Source: CAVUAT01 sp963848045
GTDB lineage: Bacteria > Actinomycetota > Thermoleophilia > Solirubrobacterales > 70-9
Assembly (NCBI GenBank): GCA_963848045.1
Contig: CAWKCC010000004.1
Span: 434,001-498,000 of the forward strand
Reading direction: 5' to 3'
Length of the DNA: 64,000 bases
Shown here: one piece after another, positions 8,567 through 16,164 of the stretch
How the letters are laid out: each line of letters opens with the position of its first letter
Numbering within the stretch: position 1 is the stretch's first letter
The notes under the pieces: generated by a model
Database searches by the model: none
What the model saw: only the letters and a program-made list of their open reading frames with translations
What the model was told of the DNA's origin: nothing
Made by a program: the position numbers and the translations under genes

Positions 8567-8572
8567 TAGATT
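8567..8572 (+). promoter_or_regulatory. candidate -10 (TAGATT) of the acylase gene
   Basis: TAGATT in the 72-base divergent gap, about 31 bases before the ATG at 8604. Unlike the neighbouring DMT gene this side has room for a leader with a ribosome-binding site (GGGAGGG at 8588-8593). Confidence 0.4.
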
Positions 8573-8603
8573 CCCGCAGGTCCGAAGGGAGGGCCTGGAG
8601 AGC

Positions 8604-11600
8604 ATGATCCGACTCACGGGGACAGTCGCTGTGGCCCTGGCGCTGATCGCGTCGGCGCTGGCGGCCGCGCCGGCGGGGGCGGCACCGCCGGTGCAGCCCT
8701 ACGGGGCCAACGACTACGGCGGCTTCCGCAACATCCTGCCGCCCGGGCAGGGGCGCAACGCGACGCTGCCCGAGATCATCCAGAACCAGATCGGCGGAGC
8801 GCTGCCCCCCAACTTCGCGAATCAGCGGCCGATGTACGGCGACCTCGTCTACGCCTCGCCCTCGCTGTCGGCGGCCAACATAGGCCAGTACTTCAAGGAC
8901 GGAAGCTTCGGGGTCAAGCCCGCCGACGTCGCCGCGGGCTCGCCCTATTCGCCGCGAGCCGGGGTGACGATAATCCGCGACGCCCCGTTCGGGGTTCCCC
9001 ACGTCTACGGAACGACGCGGGGCGACGTCATGTTCGGCGCCGGCTACGTCGGCGCCGAGGACAGGCTCTTCTTCATGGACTCGCTGCGCAACTCCGGCCG
9101 CGGCAAGCTCTCTGAGTTTGCCGGCGGCGCCAACAAGAGCATGGACGCCGGCGTCTGGGACGACGCGCCCTACACCGAGGCCGACCTGCAGCGCCAGTAC
9201 GACCAGGCCGACGACCTCTACGGCGCCGAGGGCGCGCAGCTGCAGCAGGACGTGAGCGAGTACGTCGCCGGCATCAACGCGTACCTGGCCGTGCTCGCGG
9301 GCACCCCGGCGCTGCGGCCTGGCGAGTACGCGCTGCTCGGCCAGACGCTCGAGCCCTGGGACGAGACGCCGTGGAAGGTCACCGACGTGATCGCCACGGC
9401 GGCGCTGATCGGAGGGATCTTCGGCAAGGGCGGCGGCGGCGAGGTCTCGAACGCCGAGATCTTCAGCGCCGCCAAGGCCCGCTTCGGCAAGGTCAAGGGA
9501 ATCAAGGTCTGGCGCGACTTCCGGCGGGCCAACGACGCCGAGGCCCCGACCACGGTCGAGGGCCGCCGCTTCCCCTACCAGGTGCGCAAACCCGGGAGGA
9601 TCAAGCGCAAGGCGGTCGCCATCCCAGATCGCGGCTCACTGGTGCCCGGGAGCCCCGATGACGCGACCACCCAGGGCTACTCGGCAGCGGCATCGGCCCG
9701 CGGAGCGCCCGGCGGCGGCGAGCCCACACCGCGAGGCCTGCTCGACGGCCTGATGGAGCAGCAGGGCGCCTCGAATGCGCTTCTGGTCTCGGGCAAGGAG
9801 TCGCAGTCAGGCCACCCGCTGGCCGTATTCGGGCCACAGGTCAGCTACTACTCGCCGCAGATCCTGATGGAGGAGGACCTGCACGGCCCCGACTTCGACG
9901 CCAGCGGCACCTCCTTCGTGGGAATCAACCTTTACGTGCTGCTGGGCCGCGGTCAGGACTACTCGTGGTCGGCGACCTCGGCGGGCCAGGACATCATCGA
10001 CACCTTCGCCGAGAAGCTCTGCGAGCCGGGCGGCGGCAAGCCCACCATCAACTCGATGCATTACCTGTGGAACGGGCAGTGCCGCCCGATCGAGGTGCTG
10101 ACCAGGGTCAACAACATCACCCCCAACGCCGTCGACCCGAGCCCGGCCGAAGCCTTCAGGCTCGAGGCGCAGCGCACGGTTCACGGCGTGATCAGCGAAC
10201 GCGGCAAGGTCAACGGCAAGCCCGTCGCCTTCGCGAGGCTGCGCTCGACCTACGGGCACGAGGCCGACTCCGCGCTCGGCTTCTCGGCGTTCAACAGCCC
10301 CTCGAAGATGCGCAACGCGCGCGACTTCCAGGAGAACGCCCACAAGATCGGCTTCAGCTTCAACTGGCTCTACGCCGACGATCGCGACATCGCCTACTTC
10401 AACTCCGGCTTCAACCCGGTCCGCGCCAAGGGCACCGACCCCGAGTTCCCCAACTGGGGCACCGGCAAGTTCGACTGGAAGGGCTGGAACCCCTCCACCA
10501 ACGTCTCGCGGCGAACCTCGTTCGACTCCCACCCGCAGGTGATCAACCAGCCCTACATCTCGAGCTGGAATAACAAACAGGCGCCCGGCTTCTCAGCTGC
10601 CGAGGACACCTACTCGTACGGCTCGATCCATCGCGCCCAGTCGCTGAACGAGCGCATCGAGGCACGGATCGGCGGGGCGAAGAAGACCAGCCTGGTGGGG
10701 CTGATCGACGCGATGGAGGACGCCGGCACTGTGGATCTGCGCGGCAGCCAGGTGCTGCCGTGGCTGCTCGCCGTGATCAAGGAGGGCAAGGTGCCGAAGG
10801 GCCTGCGCGACGAGGTCAAGACGCTTTCCGCCTGGGTGCGCAGCGGGGCCCATCGCCGCGACTTCGACCGCAGCGGCGCCTACGACGAGGCCGCCGCCGT
10901 CCAGCTCATGGACGCCTGGTGGCCGAAACTGCTCGAGCGCATCTACAGGCCCAAGCTCGGCAAGAGGCTGTTCGAGAAGCTGCGCTCGAAGATCGGCTAC
11001 GACAACCCCCCGGGCCCCGGCGGCAGCGCCTACATCAGCGGCTGGTACGCCTACGTCGAGAAGGACCTGCGGGCCCTGCTGGGGCGCAAGGTCACCGGCC
11101 GCTACTCGCGCAACTACTGCGCCAGCGGCAAGACGCGCGCCCGGCGGATCAACTCGTGCAGGCGCAGCCTGATCAAGACCCTGAGCGCCGCGGCGACGGT
11201 GCCGCGCTCACAGCTCTATCCCAAGGGCGACAACTGCGCCACCGGCGACGACCAGGTGTGCCACGACGCAGTCCGTTTCACCACGCTCGGCGGCATCGCG
11301 ATCAAGGAGATCCACTGGATCAACCGGCCGACCTGGCAGCAGGTGGTCGAGGTCCTCGGCCACCGCGGCCGCGGCACCGAGCTGCGCTGCTCGGTCCCGC
11401 GTATCGGCTCGAAGGTCGGCGAGCGGCTGCAGGGGTCAGCCTTCCCAGACGACATGTTCGGCAAGGGAGGCGATGACCGCCTCTACGCGGAGGGTGGCGA
11501 CGACTGCCTGAACGGCGGCGCGGGCGACGACCTGCTGGTGCCCGGCGGCGGCGCCGACAGCGTCAAGGGAGGCGGCGGCGACGACGACGTCCGCGCCGCT

Positions 11601-11750
11601 GAAGGCACGCGCGACGTGATCTCCTGCGGGGGAGGCAGCGGAGACACCGTGCTCGCCGACCGCCGCGACCGGGTCAGCCGGGACTGCGAGCGGGTGAAGC
11701 GCTCTGGCGCACAGGCGAAGAAGAAGAAGAAGAAGAAGAAGAAGCGCTAG
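8604..11750 (+). CDS. secreted penicillin-acylase-family Ntn hydrolase with RTX-like repeats and a poly-Lys tail
   Basis: 1048 residues. The start ATG 8604 gives a clean signal peptide ('VALALIASALAAAPAGAA'). The first domain ('APFGVPHVYGTTRGD', 'GYVGAEDRLFFMD') is the alpha chain of the penicillin amidase fold. The likely autoprocessing site and nucleophile is Ser390 in 'QGASNALLVSG'. Family members cleave amide bonds (penicillins, acyl-homoserine lactones and other N-acyl compounds); the substrate here is unknown. Near residues 945-1015 lie glycine/aspartate repeats such as 'GGDDRLYAEGGDDCLNGG' resembling calcium-binding RTX nonapeptides, followed by a Cys-containing stretch and nine lysines before the final Arg. 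Family members are usually 700-850 residues, so the tail is an addition. Convergent with trxB, 4 bases apart. Confidence 0.9.
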   Translation: MIRLTGTVAVALALIASALAAAPAGAAPPVQPYGANDYGGFRNILPPGQGRNATLPEIIQNQIGGALPPNFANQRPMYGDLVYASPSLSAANIGQYFKDGSFGVKPADVAAGSPYSPRAGVTIIRDAPFGVPHVYGTTRGDVMFGAGYVGAEDRLFFMDSLRNSGRGKLSEFAGGANKSMDAGVWDDAPYTEADLQRQYDQADDLYGAEGAQLQQDVSEYVAGINAYLAVLAGTPALRPGEYALLGQTLEPWDETPWKVTDVIATAALIGGIFGKGGGGEVSNAEIFSAAKARFGKVKGIKVWRDFRRANDAEAPTTVEGRRFPYQVRKPGRIKRKAVAIPDRGSLVPGSPDDATTQGYSAAASARGAPGGGEPTPRGLLDGLMEQQGASNALLVSGKESQSGHPLAVFGPQVSYYSPQILMEEDLHGPDFDASGTSFVGINLYVLLGRGQDYSWSATSAGQDIIDTFAEKLCEPGGGKPTINSMHYLWNGQCRPIEVLTRVNNITPNAVDPSPAEAFRLEAQRTVHGVISERGKVNGKPVAFARLRSTYGHEADSALGFSAFNSPSKMRNARDFQENAHKIGFSFNWLYADDRDIAYFNSGFNPVRAKGTDPEFPNWGTGKFDWKGWNPSTNVSRRTSFDSHPQVINQPYISSWNNKQAPGFSAAEDTYSYGSIHRAQSLNERIEARIGGAKKTSLVGLIDAMEDAGTVDLRGSQVLPWLLAVIKEGKVPKGLRDEVKTLSAWVRSGAHRRDFDRSGAYDEAAAVQLMDAWWPKLLERIYRPKLGKRLFEKLRSKIGYDNPPGPGGSAYISGWYAYVEKDLRALLGRKVTGRYSRNYCASGKTRARRINSCRRSLIKTLSAAATVPRSQLYPKGDNCATGDDQVCHDAVRFTTLGGIAIKEIHWINRPTWQQVVEVLGHRGRGTELRCSVPRIGSKVGERLQGSAFPDDMFGKGGDDRLYAEGGDDCLNGGAGDDLLVPGGGADSVKGGGGDDDVRAAEGTRDVISCGGGSGDTVLADRRDRVSRDCERVKRSGAQAKKKKKKKKKR
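11718..11744 (+). repeat. (AAG)9 microsatellite encoding nine lysines
   Basis: Nine AAG codons in a row, two codons before the acylase stop (the last being Arg). In this GC-rich DNA the run stands out and could change length by slippage; gain or loss of units stays in frame. Confidence 0.9.
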
Positions 11751-11754
11751 GGCG

Positions 11755-12774
11755 CTAGCCGGTCGGGGCGGAGCCGGCCTCGACGGCGGCGAGATCTGCA
11801 GGCGCCTTCGAGGGGAGCTGATCGGCAGAGGGCGCGGGAGTGTCGCGCAGATACCACTCGGCGTCGAGCGCGCCCTTGGTGCCGCTGCCGGCGGCGGTGA
11901 CCGCTTGGCGGTAGGTGTGGTCGACGAGGTCGCCGACCGCGAAGACGCCGGCGAGCTCGGTCCTGGTCGAGGGCTCGTCGACCCTGACATAGCCCTCGTC
12001 GTCGGTGTCGAGCTGCCCGACGACCAGCTCGGAGCGCGGCGTGTGGCCGATCGCGACGAAGGCGCCGCCGACCGGGAGTGACCTCTCCTCTCCGGTCTCA
12101 GCGTGCTCCAGGCTGATCGAGGCGACCTTGCCGTCCTCGCCCGTCACGAACTCCTTCGGCACATAGGGGGTGAGCACCTCGATGTTGTCGCGGGCGCGCG
12201 CCCGCTCCTCCATGATCTTCGAGGCGCGAAACTCGTCCCGGCGATGGACGATCGTCAGCTTCTCGGCGAACTTGGAGACGAAGATCGCGTCCTCCATGGC
12301 TGAGTCCCCGCCGCCGATCACGGCGACGTCCTCGCCCTTGAAGAAGGCCCCGTCGCATACGCCGCAGGTGGAGACGCCGCGGCCCTGAAGCTCCATCTCG
12401 CCCGGGATGCCGAGGCGCTTGGGCTCGGCGCCCATGGCCAGGATCACGGCGCGGGCCCTGTGGGTTTCCTTGCCGACTGAGACCTCATGGACGCCGCCGT
12501 CGGTGAGCCGAAGATCGGTGACGTCGTCGGTGATGAAGCGGGTGCCGAAGCGCTCGGCCTGTTCGCGGAACTGCTGCATCATCTCCGGGCCCATGATCCC
12601 CTCGGGGTAGCCGGGATAGTTCTCGACGTCGGTGGTGTTCTGCAGCTGCCCACCCCACTGGAAGCCCTCGATCACGAGCGGCTCGAGCTCGGCACGGGCT
12701 GCGTAGAGCGCGGCCGTGTAGCCGGCGGGGCCGCCGCCGACGATGATGATGTCCTCGATTCGCTCCTCGCTCAC
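11755..12774 (-). CDS. trxB: thioredoxin reductase
   Basis: 339 residues. NADPH-dependent flavoprotein that reduces thioredoxin. The FAD-binding 'IIIVGGGPAGYTAALYAARA', the redox-active Cys pair in 'STCGVCDGAFF', the NADPH fold 'VAVIGGGDSAMEDA', and the C-terminal FAD motif 'GVFAVGDLVDHTYRQ' are in the standard order. The start is the GTG at 12774, preceded by GGAGG with a five-base spacer; the open frame continues upstream but without family similarity. Compared with usual lengths (310-320 residues) it has an Ala/Pro-rich tail of about 25 residues. No thioredoxin gene is adjacent. It follows a membrane protein gene after a 61-base gap that contains an A/T-rich patch. Confidence 0.94.
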   Translation of the reverse strand: MSEERIEDIIIVGGGPAGYTAALYAARAELEPLVIEGFQWGGQLQNTTDVENYPGYPEGIMGPEMMQQFREQAERFGTRFITDDVTDLRLTDGGVHEVSVGKETHRARAVILAMGAEPKRLGIPGEMELQGRGVSTCGVCDGAFFKGEDVAVIGGGDSAMEDAIFVSKFAEKLTIVHRRDEFRASKIMEERARARDNIEVLTPYVPKEFVTGEDGKVASISLEHAETGEERSLPVGGAFVAIGHTPRSELVVGQLDTDDEGYVRVDEPSTRTELAGVFAVGDLVDHTYRQAVTAAGSGTKGALDAEWYLRDTPAPSADQLPSKAPADLAAVEAGSAPTG

Positions 12775-12835
12775 TGCGCCTCCTTCGCTCTCGCCCTCTG
12801 GTCGACTCACTTCACTTTTTATAGTAGTGGATGCG

Positions 12836-14098
12836 TCAAGCGGCCGCCGGGGCGGCGTCGGAGCTTGCATGCTCGGCCGGTGCGTGCTGCCCGCGCCCCT
12901 CGTCCTGCCAGCGTTGGACGGTCTTGCGCAGCTGGAAGAAGGCGACGATTCCAGGCGGAATCGGTACCCAGAAGGCGATCACCCGATAGGTGAGAACGGC
13001 TGCGAACACCTCGGACTCGGGCAGCCCGAAGACCACGAAGGCGCCGATCATGCCGGCATCGACCGCGCCGACCCCGCCGGGGGCGAGCGGGAACAGGTTG
13101 GCGACCATGCCGACGAAGAAACCCATCACGATCACGCCGAAGGGCACCGACACGTCAAAGGCCTGGAAGCTGGCCCAGAGGATGCCGATGTTCGCGCCCC
13201 AGAATCCGACCGCCCCCAGCAACGCCAGGCCGCCCTGCGATGGATCGCGCATGAAGAGGATCGCGGTGCGGGTGCCCTGGGCGAAGGTCGCCGGCGCGGT
13301 GGCGATCCGCTGCGCGAAGCGCCCAAGCCTGCCCGAGCTCAGCCTGCCGATCCGGCGCTCGAAGTCGTCGGGGATCAGCGCCAGGGCGCAGACGACGACG
13401 ATCGCGACGCCCGCGAGCGCCGCGGGGATCAGAGTCACGCTCAGCGGAGCCTCGCCCGGCAGCACACCGGTTCGCAGGAGCACGCCGAACACCACCAGCG
13501 CCACAAGGTAGACCGAATAGAGCAGGACCAGGAAGGCGATCATCCGGCAGACGGACTGGCGCACCTCCATCCCCGCCTTGCGAAGCGCCCAGTAGGTGAG
13601 CAGGATACCCCCGGCGCCGCCGGCCGAGAAGAGCCTGGTCGCCGCCAGGCCGGCCATCGTGATCTGATAGCTCTCGCTGACCGTGAGGTGGATCACCCTC
13701 TCGCCGACCACACCGCGGAAGAGGGCGACGTAGGCGGCGAAGGCGAGCACGTCGAAGGCCAGCGCGACCACGATCCAGAGAGGATCGCCGTCCCCCATCT
13801 TGCTCAGCGCGCCCTCGAGCCCGATGACCTTGGGGAAGAGGACGTAGATCGCGACCGTGAGCAGGACGACGGCGACCAGCGTCTGCGCGATCCGCCTGGG
13901 GTTGGCGAAGGCGCTCGGTTCGGCCTCGGCCGCCAGCTCCTGGGCCGTCAGCTCCGGCGACGAGTGCTCGGCGGATCCGGGCCCGCCGGCAGGCACCGGC
14001 GGACGGTCCTCGAGTGGCGCCGGGGGGCTCGCCGGCGCCCCGTCCAGGAGCCCTTGCGGATCGGCTTCCGAAGCGCCTGCGGTGCGCTTCTCGTTCAC
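12836..14098 (-). CDS. UPF0104/LPG synthase-like multi-pass membrane protein
   Basis: 420 residues. About 75 N-terminal residues are Pro/Ala/Glu-rich and probably cytoplasmic, followed by about eight hydrophobic segments. 'GGAGGILLTYWALRKAGM', 'PLAPGGVGAVDAGMIGAF' and 'TYRVIAFWVPIPPGIVAFF' are hallmarks of the lysylphosphatidylglycerol synthase transmembrane (flippase) family, which here lacks a C-terminal aminoacyl-transfer domain. It may move a lipid across the membrane. The GTG start at 14098 overlaps the PAP2 stop by four bases (GTGA), so the two lipid-related proteins are probably made together. Confidence 0.85.
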   Translation of the reverse strand: MNEKRTAGASEADPQGLLDGAPASPPAPLEDRPPVPAGGPGSAEHSSPELTAQELAAEAEPSAFANPRRIAQTLVAVVLLTVAIYVLFPKVIGLEGALSKMGDGDPLWIVVALAFDVLAFAAYVALFRGVVGERVIHLTVSESYQITMAGLAATRLFSAGGAGGILLTYWALRKAGMEVRQSVCRMIAFLVLLYSVYLVALVVFGVLLRTGVLPGEAPLSVTLIPAALAGVAIVVVCALALIPDDFERRIGRLSSGRLGRFAQRIATAPATFAQGTRTAILFMRDPSQGGLALLGAVGFWGANIGILWASFQAFDVSVPFGVIVMGFFVGMVANLFPLAPGGVGAVDAGMIGAFVVFGLPESEVFAAVLTYRVIAFWVPIPPGIVAFFQLRKTVQRWQDEGRGQHAPAEHASSDAAPAAA

Positions 14099-15066
14099 GA
14101 CTCCATCGTCGCAAATCGGGGGGGCGGGTTGGCTATCCGCTCGAGTCGCTGCAGACCTCGGCTCAGCACCCGCGTCGCGGGATCGACCAGCGGCACCGCG
14201 AGCCTCACCGCGACGACCAGCGCCGCACCGGCGAGAAGGTCGACCACATAGTGCTCGCCCAGGTAGACGAGCGCGAAGCCGAGCGCCCCCGCGTACGCCC
14301 AGCCCACCGCGCCCTCGAGCGGACCGGACTCGGTCAAGAGGATCGCGGCCATCAGCGAAGCTGCGAAGTGCAGCGAGGGCATCGCCGCCCAGGGGTTGCC
14401 GCCCAGGAAGTCGTACATCTTCTGCCAGAGCTCGCCCCATTGCTCCTCGCCGACCTCGACCATGATCCGCCGGATCGGCTCGCCACCCGAGCGCCCCTGC
14501 TCGGCCGCCCACCAGGGCGGAGCGGTGGGAACGGCGGCGTAGGCGATCGCGCCCAGGTCGAAGACCGCGGCCATCTGCATGGCCGAGCGCGGAAAGCGCT
14601 CGGGATGCTTGACGAGAATCCAGAGCAGCGAGCTGTGGGGCTCGACGAACCACGCCCAGTGGACCCAGGAGAGCCCGCGGTCCACCGGGTTTCCCCGGCC
14701 CAGCCCCTCGAGGGCGCGCTGCAGGCGAACGGTGGGAAGCTCGCCGCCCCCGAGCCACCGGTCGCCGCGAACCGGGTAGTCGATCAGCAGGCGCCGGCGC
14801 AGAGCCACCAGGTCGTCGGTCGGAAGGTCCTTGGCGTTCAGGAACCCCCACATCTGCAGCAGGTAGATGGCGGCGTCCCGAGTCCTGCTGCGCGGAGTCA
14901 GCACCGCCACCGCCGGCGGGCCGGCTGCCACCGCCGCCGCGGTCGCCGCGGGCGGTATGCGCAGGCGCCGGCGGGCCAGCGGTACGGCTACGGCTGCCGC
15001 CAGCGCGGCCGCGGCCACCCCACTGACCAGCGGTCGCCAGCTGCTGGTGGATCTGGCCGAGAGCAC
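14095..15066 (-). CDS. PAP2-superfamily membrane phosphatase/transferase (inositolphosphotransferase-like)
   Basis: 323 residues. A first hydrophobic stretch is followed by 'DRGLSWVHWAWFVEPHSS' and the phosphatase-type motifs 'PSLHFAASL' (about residue 235) and 'YLGEHYVVDLLAGAAL' (about 275), whose His and Asp form the PAP2 active site in the order seen in the AUR1/inositolphosphotransferase-like branch. It probably acts on a lipid phosphate or transfers a headgroup. The GTG at 15066 is preferred because a TATACT hexamer ends eight bases before it and because upstream sequence belongs to the divergent epimerase gene. It is coupled by overlap to the membrane protein gene downstream. Confidence 0.82.
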   Translation of the reverse strand: MLSARSTSSWRPLVSGVAAAALAAAVAVPLARRRLRIPPAATAAAVAAGPPAVAVLTPRSRTRDAAIYLLQMWGFLNAKDLPTDDLVALRRRLLIDYPVRGDRWLGGGELPTVRLQRALEGLGRGNPVDRGLSWVHWAWFVEPHSSLLWILVKHPERFPRSAMQMAAVFDLGAIAYAAVPTAPPWWAAEQGRSGGEPIRRIMVEVGEEQWGELWQKMYDFLGGNPWAAMPSLHFAASLMAAILLTESGPLEGAVGWAYAGALGFALVYLGEHYVVDLLAGAALVVAVRLAVPLVDPATRVLSRGLQRLERIANPPPRFATMES

Positions 15067-15074
15067 GGCGGGCG

Positions 15075-15080
15075 AGTATA
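15075..15080 (-). promoter_or_regulatory. -10 element TATACT of the PAP2 operon, next to a + strand TATAAG
   Basis: Read on the - strand, TATACT is followed by eight bases and the GTG start at 15066. On the + strand the same A/T core reads GTATAAG (15076-15082), a possible -10 for the epimerase gene 37 bases downstream. The two divergent units may therefore compete for one site. Confidence 0.45.
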
Positions 15081-15118
15081 AGTCTGGCTGTGATGGCGCG
15101 GGCAACCGATCGACCACG

Positions 15119-16111
15119 ATGAGCGCGGAGTTCGAGATCTCCGGCCGCCGGGCGGCGGTGACCGGTGCCGCCGGCTTCATCGGCTCGGCGGTGGCGCGAG
15201 CACTCGCGGCGGAGGGGGCCGAGGTGATCGGGATCGAGGTCAGCCCCGAGCTCGCGAGCCGGGTGGAGGAAGCGAGCTTCGAGGCCCGGGTCGCCGACAT
15301 CGCCGACCGCGAGGCGACGATCGCGGCGCTCGAGGGCGCCGAGCTGGTCGTCCACACCGCGGCCTACGTGCGCGAGTGGGGAACGATGGAGGAGTTCATG
15401 CCGGTCAACGTCGGGGGCACTGTCAACGTCCTCGACGGGGCCGAGGCGGCCGGCGCGGAGCGCGTCGTGCACCTGAGCTCGGTCGTCGTCTACGGCTATG
15501 AGCACCCCGGCGAGCAGGACGAGGCCGCCCACCGCCGAGCCGTCGGCATCCCCTACATCGACACCAAGAGCGCCTCGGACCGACTCGCGGCAAGGCGCGG
15601 CGCCGTGATCGTCCGGCCGGGCGACGTCTACGGGCCCGGCTCGGTGCCCTGGGTCGTGCGGCCCGCCCAGCTGCTGCGCTCGGGGCAGTTGGCGCTGCCG
15701 GGACGCGGCGACGGCACCATGCTGCCCACCTACATCGACGACCTCGTCGCAGCGATCCTCGCCGCCGCGCGCCGCGGCGCGCCCGGTCGCGCCTACACCG
15801 TCTGGGATGGCGAGCCGGTCGGCTTCGACGAGTACTTCACGCGCCTCGCCGCCGCCTCGGGCGGCAAGCCGCCGCGAAAGCTGCCGCGGCCGCTGCTGCA
15901 CGCGGTCGCGGGCGCGATCGAGGCCGTCGCACGCCTGCGCGGCCGCGCCCCGGCCTTCGGCCGCCACGGGATCACCCTGACCGACCGCCGCGGCACCGCC
16001 GCGAACCGCCGGGCCCGCGAAGAGCTCGGCTGGGAGCCCGAGGTCGAGCTCGAGGAGGGCGTGCGACGCAGCGCCCAGTGGTTGCGCACCCAGGCGCCGT
16101 TCAGAGCTTAA
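15119..16111 (+). CDS. NAD-dependent epimerase/dehydratase (extended SDR, 3-beta-HSD-like)
   Basis: 330 residues. The nucleotide-binding motif is 'VTGAAGFIGSAVARAL', Asn/Ala region 'VVHTAAYVREWG', active-site Ser in 'VVHLSSVVVYGYE' and the catalytic Tyr-xxx-Lys in 'PYIDTKSASD'. Members oxidise, reduce or epimerise nucleotide sugars, sterol-like alcohols or related substrates; 'VRPGDVYGPGS' and 'PTYIDDLVAAI' are normal for the family. The ATG at 15119 lacks a clear Shine-Dalgarno. It is divergent from the PAP2 gene; the next gene is 53 bases downstream. Confidence 0.87.
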   Translation: MSAEFEISGRRAAVTGAAGFIGSAVARALAAEGAEVIGIEVSPELASRVEEASFEARVADIADREATIAALEGAELVVHTAAYVREWGTMEEFMPVNVGGTVNVLDGAEAAGAERVVHLSSVVVYGYEHPGEQDEAAHRRAVGIPYIDTKSASDRLAARRGAVIVRPGDVYGPGSVPWVVRPAQLLRSGQLALPGRGDGTMLPTYIDDLVAAILAAARRGAPGRAYTVWDGEPVGFDEYFTRLAAASGGKPPRKLPRPLLHAVAGAIEAVARLRGRAPAFGRHGITLTDRRGTAANRRAREELGWEPEVELEEGVRRSAQWLRTQAPFRA

Positions 16112-16164
16112 GCCGGGGTCGCAGAGCGCCGATACGCACAAGGCCCCCGACGGGAGCCCTACGC

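Noticed and set aside
12811..12845. sigma-70 promoter for trxB made of TTGACG and TATAAA on the - strand
   Set aside because: The boxes are only ten bases apart instead of about 17, and TTGACG overlaps the stop codon of the upstream gene. The A/T patch is noted but not called.
14099..14121. Similarity of the sequence upstream of the membrane protein gene (CATCGTCGCAAATCG) to that upstream of the prepilin gene (CATCGTCGCCAATCG near 62365)
   Set aside because: The two strings lie in opposite orientation relative to their genes and one is inside coding sequence, so chance is the simpler reading without a genome-wide count.
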